Shown: one piece after another, positions 47,794-61,100 of the stretch
How the letters are laid out: the number at the start of each line of letters is the position of its first letter
How positions within the stretch are numbered: position 1 is the first letter of the stretch
Assembly (NCBI GenBank): GCA_022376465.1
Contig: JACDTU010000002.1
Location: 868,001-932,000 of the forward strand
Direction of reading: 5' to 3'
Length of the DNA stretch: 64,000 bases
DNA from: Cubamyces lactineus
Taxonomy: Eukaryota; Basidiomycota; Agaricomycetes; Polyporales; Polyporaceae
Notes under the pieces: generated by a model
Told to the model about the DNA's origin: nothing
What the model saw: the letters and a program-made list of their open reading frames with translations, nothing else
Database searches by the model: none
Program-made: the position numbers and the translations under genes

Positions 47794-50700
47794 TCACAGC
47801 CCGCCCCGGCGGGTGCGCGCCCGCACGCCGGGTACAGCTTCGCTCGCCTTCTCCTTCCCCTTCGACGCCGGGAGCATTGTCCCCTCGCTGGCCTGCCGCA
47901 TGCGAATGATATCGTGCACCCAGTCCGTCTTCTCGCCTTCCTCCAACGCAATATCGTGCAAGCGCTGTTCCTCTTCTGGGGAGAGAAGCCCGAGCGCCTT
48001 ACGCTGGCCCGTGCGCCACAAGAGAAGCTGCAGGACCGCCTCCTGCAAGAGGACGTTGTTGCAGTACTGCACACGGACCCCGGTCAGCGAGGGCACCACC
48101 ACGCGCAAAGTTCGCGGAGAACTGACCGTTATTTTCTCCACAGGATCCAGGTCGTGGAACGTCGTCCGCGGTGGAGCGCGCGAGCTTCCCTCCAGGGCCG
48201 TTTCGTCGCCTCTAGCAGCAGTAACGACTGCTGCCGTCGCCATCGCACCGTGTTGTCGGGACGCATCCTGCGTATCACTCAGCTGGATGACGCTCGTCGC
48301 AACGACAAGAATACGCACCGATGGCCCGATAGCATCCTCGGCTTGGGGGTCGGCAGGCGAATTATCTACCATTGCGGACTGCTGCAGATAATCCATCAGC
48401 ACTCGCCCGAGAACCCCTCTGGACGCCTCTCACATGTTCGACACGAGCCTGGGCATCTGACATGGCGTCTCTTGCACGTTCATCGTCCTGATCAATGAAC
48501 CACCAACGCCACGACTGAGCCCCCCTTTCTGACAAACTACAAGCGGACACGCACATCTGTGTCGCCCTCGGTCGTTGCAAATGAAGACGGTGGAGGCTCG
48601 GCCTCAAAGGGAGTCAGAGGCTGCAATAGCGCACGGTCGGAACGCACAACCATCGCATCAGAGATAAAATCACAGAAACCCCGATAGAATGCACGATACC
48701 TCCGTGTCCCCTCCAGAAATTTCCGACGTCGGGGTGAGCACGCTGTCAGCGTCGTCATCGTTCTACGATTCATCATGAGCACTGTGACACGCCAGCGAGC
48801 CGCCGAAACGAAGCAAGGGAATGACTGGACGTGCATATCACGCACCTCTCCGTTCGCCTCCTCAGCGGTATCACCCTTCGATGCACCGGCTAGCTCCAAC
48901 GAATACTCTGTACTGACACCCATTTCACGCCGCCGCTCCCTCCGCCTCGCCCACGACCGCACCAAATACGCGACCTCCTCCTTTTCTCGCGCACTGAGGC
49001 TCCCGCGCAGAGGCACAGCATCCAGCACCTTCTGCCGAGCACCCGCGCCGCGCATGAAGCCCTCGTGGCGCTGCAGAGCAGGCGCATACCGACCCTCGAG
49101 CACAGCAGCAAGCACGGGTTTGACGTACTCGAATTGCTCGACAATCGACAAGTCATACTCGAACTCGACCGGATCGGGCGGCGGGAGCGGCGGGAGGGGG
49201 CTTGGCGCACGGAGCGCATCGTCGTCTTCGGGAGCGAAGGGACGGTTGAATTCCTCTCCTCGCCCGGGTTCGTCGTCGGCCTCGTCGATGTCGCTGTCCA
49301 GACCGTAATTGTCTCTAGCCTCGCCCAGCTGTTCACGGGGAAACCACGCACGTCAGCATAGGCGTCCATAACACGCCGCAGCGTCTCATGCACATTGCGA
49401 ACACACACACACACCTGGCACGTTGCAAATTCAGGGTCTGTCGTCGTCCAGAACAGGTCGGGCTCGATCGCCTTGACAGTGCCGTCAAAAAAGAGCACCT
49501 TGTACTTTGGTCGCTGGCGCGGGTTCTGCGGCTTGACATATTCGAGCAGCTTCGCGGGCCAGTAATCCCGGTGTGCCCGGGCGTCCCTCGCCAGGACAAG
49601 CTCGCCCGGAATCTCGAGCAGCAGGTCAGCCTCAGGGGCCTCCCATGCGCGCTCAAAGTCCGACAATCCCTCGTCCAGGTCCGACAAAGATGCTTCGGAG
49701 TCTCTACCTTTGCCTTTTCCTCGACCTTTCCCCTTACCCCTACCTTTTGCCGGCTGATTCTCAAGCGTGGGGAAAGGATTCGCCTTCCGCTTCCCTGCAG
49801 TCAAAGAAGACGTTGCTTTGGCTGTAGAGAGCACGAACGTTTCCCCCTGGTTCTGTGCCTCGTCGGCCTTGAGCATGAGGTCCCGTGCCTCCTGCCACGC
49901 ATCGTCTAGCTCTAGCTTCCGCCGTTTACGCGGGGATGACTGCGTAGACTGCTTGCGGGATGGTCTGTAATCTGTCTCGGTGAAGCGTATGCGGCCGTTA
50001 TGCACCATGGAGCGTACATTGGACGGAGACGGGCTGGGGACATCCAGCTGCCGACACCCTGAGTCCGCCAAACCTGGAGGATTTCCAAAGAGCGAAACGC
50101 GCATACACGGCTTTGGGAGGTCAACCTATCGTCGATATTAGATAACGCATTATGATACATTAGAGCGTAGAAGGCAGAAATGACCTTTGCCGGCCACCAA
50201 AGCGTATCGTTGTCCTCGCTATCGTCGACATCCGCAAGCTCACCCTTGAGATCGATGCTGACCCACACGAAACTGCCTACGTCGAGCTCATCAAAGCTCT
50301 CATCGTCGGTCGAATCGAGAGCCAGTATCTGGTCTAATGACTTGGATTGCTTCAAGGGCGTCTTCACCCGCGACTGGGCAAGGCTTGTCTCCGCCTGAGA
50401 TTGAGAGCGCATGAATTGGCGAGCCAGCCGAGGTGCGAGGACGGGCATAGTGCGCATGGTAGGCGAACGTCGTACGTCCGGAGATGACAACGGGGTGAGG
50501 ACGCTGCCCTCCCTGTCAGACGAGGATAGAGACAGCGGCCGTTTCTTGCTCGCCTGACCGGCGGAAATGCCCTCGGCCGTCCGTTTCGCCTCTGCATGCG
50601 CCCCCTTCGCGCCAGTCGCCGTGTCACGACGCGCGCGGGGCTTGGGCTTCCGGTTCTCGTCGGCATGGATACCTTCTGGCTCGGAGAGGTGATCGGAGCT

Positions 50701-51108
50701 GGCCTCCTCGACGGATGCAGTCCTCTTGTGCGTGTTCTGAGCCTTGCGTCCTCCGCGTCCTCGGGAAGCGCCCCGGCCTCGCTTAGCCCCCTCCAATTTC
50801 AAGTTCTTTGTGGCGCTCTGCTCGCCCACAGATATGGAACGCGGACGTGTTCGGGAGGGCCCAGCCTGGGAAGACGGGCTCGACTTGGACGGGGACTGCT
50901 TGTACTTGCGTTTTCCGCCATACGTGAACCTGACGCCGCCCTTGGGCGTCGAAGGCTCTCCGAAGGTGACTGCTCCGTCGTTCTCCGCGTCGGATGGGAT
51001 AGGTGAGCTCTCGAGCTGCTCCGCTGCGAGTCTAGAAGCCTTCCGCGCAGCTGCGCGACGAGGATGTGCGCTTTCCGCTTGTGTGGAATTTCCGGCTCCT
51101 CCAGGCAT
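47794..51108 (-). CDS. Large nuclear protein with two PWWP/Tudor-like modules, function unknown
   Basis: Start ATG at 51108-51106 (MPGGAGNSTQAESAHPRRAA). The first about 280 residues are basic, Ser/Arg-rich low complexity with AT-hook-like GRGASRGRGGRK. Module A reads FDELDVGSFVWVSIDLKGEL followed by DTLWWPAKV (about 50185-50300), the V.W....G.....WWPA.V pattern of PWWP domains, then after an intron PCMRVSLFGNPPGLADSG. A KR-rich region with GKGRGKGKGRGKGKGR follows. Module B reads IPGELVLARDARAHRDYWPA, KLLEYVKPQNPRQRPKYKVL and FFDGTVKAIEPDLFWTTT (about 49430-49610), a second Royal-family type barrel. The C-terminal part has a helical block YLVRSWARRRERR and MRQASEGTMLPASKGKEKAS; stop at 47794-47796. 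About six introns. Likely a chromatin reader, by inference from the modules; no catalytic domain seen. No known orthologue recalled. Confidence 0.82.
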
Positions 51109-51662
51109 ATGAATAGGATGTACGTGATCGTGTGCGTCCTCCGAGTGTATCGGAGACGCCAGAGTCCCGGTGGGTGATGAGCTGGCAAGGTGTTCTGAGT
51201 GCTGGGTGTTGTGAGAACGGAGTATACGTGGCCGACGGAAGCAAGAAAGCAAGCGAGGATGTGCAGAAGAGAAGAAGCTATGGCAGGCGCGGTGCGAAGT
51301 GCGAGGACTGGAGCAGACTCCGACGCCGCCATCACGATTTCCCCCACGCGTCCCATCAAACGCGCTCTGACGCGCTCCGTCACACCGTGACCTCCCTTTC
51401 GTTAGAGTCTTTCAACGCGACATGGGCCAGCGCTGTTTGCTTTGCGGTCTATGCCACGGCCAACGATGTAGGTGAAAGTGAGGCTAACTTTCATAAAAGG
51501 TTGCCACACGACAATGTAGGCACTTCCACGCAATGGGCTCCTTACATGCAGTCCAGGTAGAAAGAGTACGAATCAACCGAATGAAATTCCCAGTAACCAA
51601 GCAAGACATCCAAAGCAACCGTCGTATCGACCTACTTCACAGGCCCACAACAACAGCGTCTA
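51109..51662. other. Intergenic: PWWP-like gene promoter and 3' flank of the serine-rich protein gene
   Basis: About 550 bp. Reading frame continues upstream of the PWWP-like start without an ATG, so this is taken as 5' leader and promoter. No gene or repeat recognised. Confidence 0.5.
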
Positions 51663-52445
51663 TTACAGGAACAAAGCAGACACTAAGCCCACAACGCCTA
51701 CGGACGCCAAAAGCGACGACTGCACTCTCCCGACCCCGTTGTCCTGCGACGTGTTCGTCGGGCTCGCGCCGGTCGACGTTCCGGTCTGAGAAGGCCCAGT
51801 CGAAACGCCAGAGCCCGCTGTGGGAGCCGAGCTGCCCGAGTCCGAACCTGTCTGAGAGCCGGCGTCGCTCGAGCCCGCGCTCGCAGCGGTGTTGGTAGGG
51901 GCGGCACCGGTCGCACCCTGCACCTCGAAGGCAGACACCGTCTCCGTAGCAGTCATGGACTGGGCCGTCCCGTCGACGTCGGCAACGACACCGCAGACGG
52001 CGAGGCCGTTGGCGATCGCACAGTCTTCGGAGAGTGTCATGCTGACTTGCGAGTTCTCCCAAATGAGGTGGGCCTCGGTGGCGTCCGCAACGAGGGTCGC
52101 TACGCAACAGTCGGGAAATTAGCGTCTTCCTCTCTCTAGATATCTTTAAGCAGCATAGGGAGAAACTTACCAGAACCAATGATACCTGCAGGATCCTCGT
52201 AGGTACCGCTGGTCACACCAGGCCCGATGCGCCAAGTGGTACGGCCCTGGGCGTCAACGCCCTCGACATCAGCGGTGATTGCCTGAGGATCGAAGCCGGG
52301 GATGTAGAGCGACGTCTGCGCAAGGACGACTATCATACCCACCGCGTTAGCTACACAAGAAGCATGCATGGAGAGTGAAACCGCACTTACTGGACGCTGG
52401 AAGAGTCGCGAGGAGCGCGAGCATGCTAGCGGAGAAAGCCTTCAT
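51663..52445 (-). CDS. Secreted serine-rich, probably GPI-anchored protein
   Basis: The start at 52445-52443 gives MKAFSASMLALLATLPAS, a signal peptide, spliced (donor GTAAGT) to TNAVGMIVVLAQTSLYIPGF. A conserved extracellular part follows (DPQAITADVEGVDAQGRTTW, SGTYEDPAGIIGS, then after an intron ATLVADATEAHLIWENSQVS and CAIANGLAVCGVVADVDG with two cysteines). A Ser/Thr/Gly-rich stalk and a hydrophobic C-terminal tail VQSSLLASVGVVGLVSALFL fit GPI-anchor attachment, with the anchor site in the Asn/Gly/Ser-rich segment before it. The stop is at 51663-51665. This architecture is common among uncharacterised agaricomycete surface proteins; function is unknown. Confidence 0.85.
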
Positions 52446-54270
52446 TTCTAGAACGCGTATCGTTTTGACAAAAGACAGGAGCGAGAAAAGAGCGACGGGG
52501 ACGAAGGCTGTCCGGATGCACACTGAGAGGCGAAGGTGGGCGACGACAGTGGAGAAGGGGAGGAGCCTTTCCGCCGCATGCTTTACACAAGCTTTTGACT
52601 CTTGAGACCGCCCGCCAGTCGCCGCTGATCAAGCCAAGAGCATCGGCTAATCCTTCCCGCCGGGAGGCACCGATCGCTATGACTCGTTATAGGCGACCGT
52701 CGAGGCGGGCCCGCCCACCTTGTTGCGAAGGCTCGACTCTTGGGAATGCTGCGATCCTCGCATGGCTAGTCGATATCGCATGGTCAACGAGACCAGCCTC
52801 TCAGCTCTGCGCACGGAGGAACAACGTCGGGCAAACGGCGAGAGCGCATCGAAGTCGGGGAAACGCAGTGGAGTGCTCTTGGCCGCGCCCACCTCGCGCA
52901 GGTGACCGCCATCTCGGTTAACACGCCAACAAACGACGAGATATGAACGTTGTTTGAACACCGGCACCGCGCTGCAGATCGCTCGCGCGCTGTGCTGGTG
53001 CTGTGCTTGCGGTGCACCTGGCACCTGCCCGAGCCCCTTCCTCGGACGAGTTCCTGAAGCTCGCCTCGACGCAGAATCGCTGATAGAGGACGATAGAGGA
53101 CGTCTGGCGGCTCCAGCCAGGAGGCCCTGATTCGCGCGGGTAAGTATAGAGAAAAAGGTCCGAACCCAGAGTCTTGACCGCTAACCGCTTCGCTGGTTCT
53201 GATGTCTGAGCAGCCCGCCATAAGTACGCTGTCGTACCATACCGTAGAGGCAGCAATGTACATGTCATCTACATGCCCAAACTTCTACTGCCCAAAGCGA
53301 GCGTCGCCGTTTGTGCGCCCCCGGACCGAACAGCGACGTCAAGCCACAGCATGCCGCTGAGCTTCGCGGCGGTTCGGCTTCCCCGCCTTCGCGCGCACGA
53401 CAGCAGCGTGCGCGACATCGACATCGACACTAACATCGACACGTCGACGTCCCTGCATCCTCCTCAGTACTCGTGCTGACCCACCCTCACCGACCAATCG
53501 CGCACACCCGGGGCCGAGCGCAGGGCACCGAGCGCCGAGCAGCGCTGCAGGGAACCTTCCCCAGACGTCGTCGATGCCCGCGGCGATCCACCAAGCTATA
53601 GACGCATACACCGCACGCAGGGGCAGGGCGCTCGGCCGCCCACACACGCACGCACGCGAGGCGCACGCGGGGGCCCACAAGCACCTACAGCACCCTACAC
53701 CGACGGCGATGGACCGGCCCTGCGGAATGCGCCTGCGGATCCTCTCGCCTGCCCTGTGAACCCCGCAGACGGGGAGTAGGACTGGGGGAGACCCCGCCGG
53801 GCGAATCGACCGAGGCGCAGGCGCGGGGAGACCCTCTGCAAGGTCGCTGGAGCGGAGAAGGCGAGCGGGTGGGAGAGCGACAGCGCATATAGCATACACC
53901 ATCGATATCGCATAGTATCCGCGCACGGGACAGTATCGTAGACATACAGTATGTAAACCGAGATAGCGAGCAGAAGGGGCGAGGGAAACCAAAAGGGCGC
54001 ACGGCTGCGGCCAAACCTAGATACAATCGAATAAGGCAGGAAATGTGGACAATGCGGAAGGGGGGTGGAGGACGGGTAACTCGGAGGGGGGGGGTGAGCT
54101 CGAAAGCGATGGCTATGCGATGCGATACATACAGCGTGAATGGAGCCAAATCCAGCAGTAACATGTGTAGCTTACAATAGACTCTAATACGATCCCACAG
54201 AATGCCATGCACGCAGCCCCCGGCCAAAGGGGGGCCAGCGTTCCAACTTCCATATGGTGCCGGTGCCCGT
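52446..54270. other. Intergenic region, about 1.8 kb
   Basis: Lies upstream of the serine-rich gene and downstream of the second Zn2Cys6 gene. ORFs of 160-217 codons on the minus strand (52784-53263, 53339-53992) are Arg/Pro/Ala-rich and lack a recognised domain; I treat them as chance ORFs in GC-rich sequence. A G-homopolymer-rich stretch lies near 54060-54100. Confidence 0.5.
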
Positions 54271-57200
54271 TCACGCGCTCACGCCGACCTCGGTTTGGCC
54301 TTGTGGCACGTTGAACGACATGTCCAGCCCGAGCTCACCCTGGGATTGCGCAGCATCCTGCTGCTGGTGCTGCTGCGCGTGGTGAAGCTGCTGTTGGATG
54401 TGCTCTCCGCCTCCGCGAGAAGGCGTATTGGCACCGGACGGTAAGGGGGACATCCACATGCGCGGCGTAATCAGCCCGCTTCCGCCTGCGCCGTACACGA
54501 ATCCGCCGCTGAGGCTCTCCAGCGAGTGTGACGAACCTGTCAAAGGGGGCCTCGTCAGATTCGTTCATTGTTATGCAACAGAAGAACTGCGTACCAGGCA
54601 CCAATACGCTGTCCCAGAAGTCTGCGCTCAATATACTGTCCATCGACAGCATATTCATATCCATCACGCTCGGCGGCGGCGCCATCGTCGGCGGGAACGT
54701 CGACATATCCGCAACGGGGCCCATCTCCCCGCTGTACGCAAAGTTCTCGAGGAGCTGGTCTGCTGTCGCGCCAGCCACAGCCCCTGCGCCACTACCGCTC
54801 CCGCTCGCGTGTCCATTCACATGACCGTTCGCGTAGGAGTTAGGCTGGGCGTGTGCGCTGCTACCGCTGCCGGACGCGACCTGGGTATCCTGCGGGAGTC
54901 CGTTCTCTCCATTCGCCTGCTGCTGCTGCTCTTGACCTCCAGAGGTCGCGGGGGCCGCGGTCCCGTGGGCGGTCGTGCTGGGGTCCGTCCGTGCGCTGAT
55001 GAGCGCGCGCAGGAAGCAGCTGTACAGCGCGGGCGTGTGTAGAGGGCCCACGGCGACCTGTTCGAAGACGTTCGCCACATCGTTGACGATCGCGACGGTT
55101 TTCTGTTCGTGGTCCAGGAACGCTTGAAACTCGGGTCGGATGAGCTGAACGGGAGTATATCGGTAAGCGGGGAGCTGTCACGACCTCCGTTGGCACTTCT
55201 TTGACATACCTTCAGTAGAGAGAGCACGGCGTATGATCCCATCACAAAGTGCGAGTCCGGAGCGTACTTCAAGTACCCCAGAGGGCCCATCTCGTCCCGG
55301 AGCAGCAGCGCGCAGCTCACCGCGGATGAATGGCACCGTGCGAAGAAGTGGCCGATGTCGACCGCAGATCGCTCGAGCGCGTTCTGCAGCCCAAAGGCGT
55401 TGATGGTGAGCATCGCGTAGTGGAAGTAAAAGTTCGCGATCAGCAACCGGTACTTCTTCACGTGGTCGTTTTCTCCTCCTTTACGTGGTCAAGTAAGCTC
55501 ATGCGCACCAGATGCAGAAGAAGAGGGGAGAGTGCGGACCTAACCCGGCGCTCCGGACATTGAGCCATTCGTGGTGCCACGCCAGCAATTGAGTCTCCAT
55601 CGTCTTGATCACGAGGAGGAAGTCGCAGTCGACCTGCAGACCAGACGAGTTCGTCGTACCCGAGTACAGCAGATCAAGACTGCGCGTCAAAATCCGTTGT
55701 AGGTCCTGCAGCGCGATCACAGCGATCAGTGTAGTCCTATGGGTCCTACAGTCGCGTGACGTACCGCATAGCCAGCGAGAGCGCTATCTGATGGGATAGC
55801 GACAGGGGACCGAGCCCACTGAGACGCGTTCCGAATCATGTAGCTGTCGCACCACAATCATATCCGTCGAGCGGACGCCGCAAGACGTCGATAGCACACG
55901 CCACAAAGGCGGCAGCGATCAGGGAAGAGAAGAGAAGGCAAGGGAGGGACCCGGTCAGCATGCGTTCGCAATAAACGGCTGGGCTCCAGCCGAGCAAGGG
56001 AGGCACACGCACTCTTCTTTGATCGAGTAAGGCTTGCCCATCTGTGCGCTGAAAGAGCGGTCGAGGCAGAAACAGAAGATCCATGTCCGCTCCCGGTTGT
56101 GTACCTCGCGGTCCCGTGCACGACCCTCTGGGGTGTCAGGGCTCACCCCCGTGGACCGGCGGTGCAGGTTGAGATCTGTCGCCATTCTGCGAGGAACGTG
56201 ATGTCAGCATCATGTGAGGAGGAACGGACAAACATAGCAACTGGCGTGTGTCCTTTCCAAGAGTTCGACCGACAAAAGAGGAGAACAGACACAGATCGTC
56301 GTTGCCCCGTTTTGGGACCGAGGCCCTTTGATAGCGTATGCATAGCTGTCGACAACGTACCTGATAGCCATCCCGAGGAGCAGCCATGTCTGGTCCTGCT
56401 CGTACCGTTGCACAGGACCGCATCCCCACAGCGTGTTGATAAGATAGGCTTGTACGATTTCGACCGATTTGTACCCGCGAGCTGGAACTTGGAAAGCGAG
56501 CTTCCTTGCAAGGTCAGACAACTTGGCGTGCAGATCGGGTCGAGCATCGTAAAAGCGAGAGGCCACAGCGCAAACTATCGGCTGGGTCAGAGTCATCCTA
56601 CGGGTAGCGGATGCGCAACCTACTGGAAGTCAACAGGAAGGGCGACCTGGAGCAGACCAATGACGGCGTGTGGAACTCAGGGTCGAGAAGGGGGGAATGT
56701 ACCTGCGGTCATGGATGAGTCGGGGAATTAGTCGGAGTCAATGACCCTAGCTTACATTCATATGATCGAAGTAGCTATAGCGTCCGTAGTCAGTTCAATT
56801 CAGAGCATTACAGGTCCGCCGATAGTTACGACGCGGGAAATATTTACTCACATCTTGAACAGTGCAACAACCTCTTCGGTGCTGACAAAGCTGAGCATCT
56901 CAGGCTGCACTTGCCGCTCGATGTAAAGTCGCCGAAGAGGTAAGATCGTCATAGGACCTGGACGTGGGACTTGTTAACACGATGCTCTATTGCAGGACGG
57001 AGGGCCGCGAACCTGGTTTGAAGTACACATCGCTCGCGACACCAAGTTTGGCGTTGTCTGAGGCCTGCTCAGCCGCAGAAGTGGACTTGGTGGCCGCTTG
57101 AGCGCGGCGATTGGCCAGGCTAGCTTCTGCAAGTAGGCCCAAAGGGTTCAATGCATTGTCAGGCAAGGAGTGCATCTTGGGGGATGTGGGAGGAATATGG

Positions 57201-58123
57201 GAATGATGGCTCCGCTGCTCGGGAGATGGAGGTGGTGACGGTGAGTTGATCAACGCCTGGGTATTTTGTGTTTGCAGAGACGGTGACGGCGATCGAGAGA
57301 GCATTCCGGATGCGATGCTCGGGTTACCGAGAGAGCGGAGGACGGTGTCGAGAGTGCGCTCCATCTTTCGCAAAGAGCGTGTAAGGATCTCATGTTTTCT
57401 GGGGCTGACCATCAGCGTTCATAGGTTGCAGAAAGACAGCAGTGAGACACGTACTTGGTGGAACGTTTGCCCCTGTTGGACTCCTCGAAAATGCATTCAT
57501 GGTTGCCTGTCTGGCATCTCTTACAAGGGGGGCCGTTCTCAGCCCCAACACACTTCATCTTAAGTCGTCGACAAACGGTACACGCCCTGAGCGAATTGTT
57601 TAGCGACCAGGCCCTGAGCACGACAGTGTGACGCTTACCGGGAACCGCGAGTCGGCTTCGCCTTGGGCTCATCTCCGCGGTCTGCCGCCGGGCTCTGTGG
57701 ATCCGCGTCGTCGTCTTGACGGGCTCGCTTGCGACTGTCATTCGAGACACTGTTAGAGGACGCCGGGCGCTTGCCATTGGCGTTTGAGCTAAATGAGATG
57801 GTATCGTTGGGCGGCGTTCCAACTGTCTCCGATCCATGTGAGGAGGGCGAAGAGAGGCTGGCGGAGAGGGTCATGTGAGGGGGCGGCATTTGTTGGTGAG
57901 GTTGCTGGTATGTGTAGTATTGCGGCGGGTAGAGCGCCAGAGCCGGGTCAATCGGAATCGGAGGCGAAGGTGGGGGCTGTTGATGCATTTGGTGGGCCAT
58001 GGTATGCTCGTGCGGATGGTGGAGAGTGACGGACTGGGACGAGTAGGACGAGGAGGCGTGCGCGTTAGGAAGCGGTTGGTGGGGGATGTAGTAGTCCTGG
58101 TAAAGCATCGGAGAGTGAGACAT
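54271..58123 (-). CDS. Zn2Cys6 transcription factor with Fungal_trans middle domain
   Basis: Start ATG 58123-58121, MSHSPMLYQDYYIPHQPLPN. A His/Gln/Pro-rich N terminus and a basic nuclear-localisation-like stretch SRKRARQDDD precede the binuclear cluster ACTVCRRLKMKCVGAENGPP-CKRCQTGNHEC (spacing C2C6C8C2C6C), split by an intron. A linker helix follows (KHEILTRSLRKMERTLDTVL). The fungal-specific middle homology region is spread over many exons: VQPEMLSFVSTEEVVALFKI, FLLTTICAVASRFYDARPDL, IVQAYLINTLWGCGPV, then MATDLNLHRRS and HNRERTWIFCFCLDRSFSAQ MGKP motif. The C-terminal tail is Gln/Gly/Ser-rich and ends QGQTEVGVSA at the stop 54271-54273. The cluster with ACTVCR..KMKCVGA resembles the basidiomycete PriB-type group; target genes unknown. 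About twelve introns. Confidence 0.92.
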
Positions 58124-61100
58124 GGTGAACGGACGGGAGGAGGGAAGGGAGGGGAGAGCGGGGAAAGCTTGGGCGGACGGGAGGGATTGAAAGGCGATGG
58201 CAGAGGAGCTTAATAGAACGTACAAGATTCTTTTCTTGCAAGGAGGTAGCGCCTCACGTGGAACACGGCCGAAATAGTGGGACGGAGGGAGATTGGGAGA
58301 GCTGGGAAAGGGAGGGGACGGGGCGAGACGAGAGATGGGAGAGTTGAGAACGCGGCGACCGATTCAGGACGAGACGAGATTTCGATTGAGGAGCCGCGCC
58401 ACGGTCAATCAGGTTGCTTCGACCTAGTCGACTGCCGCGTATCGGAGGGTGAGAATCGCAGAGTGCCGTACAGAGGATGGGAAGCGGGGATGCAGGGGGG
58501 GATGGCCGTCGTCTAGGGCGACGAGGACGAGGTGGAGGAGAAGAGAGAGCACTGAGCAGAGCGACGGCAGCCCGCTCGAGCTTCGACCCCCTTACTGCCC
58601 CAGTGCCCCCGCTGGCGCTAACTGCCCACGACCCCGGACTCGCTGTCCTCCTAGACGCCCGCACATTCCCCCCGGCCAATCGCCATGCAGCGCTTAGGCG
58701 CGGCATCCGCGGGCCGAGAGTCGGGGCGGTCACACTCTCTCAAACAACGGGCGCGAGTATGTTTGTGCGGGCTGCCCCTCTTGCCAGCCGGCGGTCGCGT
58801 CGGGCGTGACCAGACGAGGCGGCGAGGGTTCGCCCAGTTCGGAAACGCGCCCCCTGTGTACCCCGCAGTAGACCGTTTACCCCGCAACACTCGCAGACGC
58901 CACCACCGGACGATCCGCGACTATACCCTTTCAGCCTCAGACGTCTTCATTCATTCGCCGAATTCTTCCGCGTCGGTCCCGCTTTGGCTCTCTCCCTCCA
59001 CAGTCTAGGGTCAGGCGTAGAGCCCCCGCTGCCGTGCGACTTATCGCGGCAGTCTGCGCGGAATCCCCGTACGCCAGGAACACAACTCCGACCATTATTT
59101 CCTCTGAGCCATCGTTCCCACCCGTCTCATCCTCTCCCACCACTATAGCCATTCCCTATTCCAGCGTGCATCGGACCTTGCGTTCAGTGTGAATCGCACC
59201 CTCCAATGCACGCGTACCCATCGCGATACCATGGCGAGCACTCTGCATGCATTAATGCGTCCTCCTCATGTCGGCTGTCTCCCATCTTTCTGATTTCACA
59301 AGCTAATCAAACATACTTTCGCTCGTCCCGTTCTAGTCTGTTCATTCACATTGTCTCTCGCATATCCATATACGCAACACTACCCTCCCTCTCGTGTACC
59401 CGTTCCTAATTCCTGTGTTCGCGCCAATCTCGCAAGCTATGCCCCATCTCCTTCCACCTTCTCTCGGGTCACTAATCCGCCTCGTATCCCGCTCCTGCTT
59501 TCGCCGACATTGCTGCCTCCTTCGCCCTCGGTGTGAACCAGCTTTCGTTCCCATGTCTATCGCTCAGCGACCATGCTTATCTGATGTGTGCTGTCCAATG
59601 ACTTGATTGCAGCTCCACAATCGCCGTAACTGAACCTCCTTCTCCTCGCCTGTTTCATTTCGATAGCGTTCTCTCGCATTGATACTTGGTATCCATGCAG
59701 GGCAGCTCGCCGGTCTCCTTCGTCGATCTCATGGTCCCCATCTGGTAATCCCGGCCTGGCGAACGAATCTGGCAACCCATGAAGCTTACGAACCACGACA
59801 TTCTTCCGGTCGACGCCCGTCAGAAGTAGGCCCTCGACTCCCACATAGGCCGCCACATCAGCATAATGCCATCGCAGAACGCAGCAGCATGCATCCCCGC
59901 AGCCAACCCCCAGACCTCCACGCGCTCGGTACTCTCATAGGAAAGGAGGCCAACACGCCTCGTCAACCCTCGGAGGCCGACACACAGCCTCCTAACCTAA
60001 GGCGCGACAAAACCGGAGAGGGCCTACGCAGGCTCACAGTGAATCGCACGTTCTTCTCCGCCTCTCTCGCGAGTTGCCGCCATCGTCCCATCCCCCCGGG
60101 CAGGCCGAGCCAATTCGATGCTCTAACGAGGCTTCGTGCGCCGTACACACTCGCTTGCCAGCTTTCCTCCCTGCCCGCTTCGCGCTGCGCCCACGCTATT
60201 CTCGAAATCCGACGCCAGGGCGTCCTGCCCGATGGCGGCACGCCTCCGCCCATTCTTGGACACGCTCGGCACGTCTGTGTAGCTCCCAGGCTCCCAGGGG
60301 TCTGTGCTGACTCGACCGTCCCAGGAACGCCATCGCTCCGCCCACCGCTCCCACTCCCTATGCTCATCCTCCACGGCCGCAAGTATGCAATGGAGACTCC
60401 TCGCAGACTATTTTCGACACCCTCCCCCGCTGTCTCCTCTCGCTCCCGCCACGCCGCCTGCGGCGAACAGCCGTCGGAACCGAGGTGCCTGAAGGCGCAA
60501 CGGTACAGCCTCCGTCTTCTTCCGGCAGTTCTTGCATCCACATCCTCCACTTGTCACCTCAGCAGACTCGCCGTGCGGTCCAAGTATACGCGTGCTGCCG
60601 CGCGCGTGTTTCATTTCTGAAGGTCAGGATTCTCACATATACAATACGCCACCAGGGTCGGGTGTCCAGAACGGGACGAGAATACTGCTCCCCTCGCGTT
60701 GTAGACACCCGACCTTGCACGAACGCGCGTGGAGGTGCGTCCTCGTTTTGTTGAATGAACCTGCCCTTCATCTCCGGTCGTCAAGACGGCGCCGTCGGTC
60801 CCGCCGAGGCGCACAGCGGTGCGTCATACGAGTCCGAGCCTTGCTTGAACTCGAAGGCGGTCGCACAATGTGGAGCCGCTGCACGCCGTTCTCTTCCCTT
60901 GCCTGTCGCGTTCGTTCTCCTCCGAAGGGCGGTTTACGTTACCGCACTGGGCCGCGCGCAGCGCACGAGGCTGCGGAGAAGAAAAATGCTATGTGCGTGA
61001 TCGTACAGAGCCCCGAAATTCCGGCGATGAAAGCTGGAAGCTTATTTCGATCTGCGTGGTAGGCTCATTCAATGCACGCCCGTGCGGCAGCACGTGTGTG

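Noticed and set aside
47671..48498. 275-codon plus-strand ORF
   Set aside because: Antisense shadow of the C-terminal exon of the double PWWP-like gene, which has coherent protein composition and conserved-looking blocks.
52784..53992. Overlapping minus-strand ORFs of 159-217 codons
   Set aside because: Arg/Ala/Pro-rich chance ORFs, no domain, not conserved-looking, and no coherent splice sites.
59679..60620. 313-codon plus-strand ORF
   Set aside because: Starts at a non-ATG codon, composition is Arg/Pro/His/Ser-rich as expected from GC-rich non-coding DNA, overlaps a 195-codon ORF on the other strand, and no domain is recognisable.
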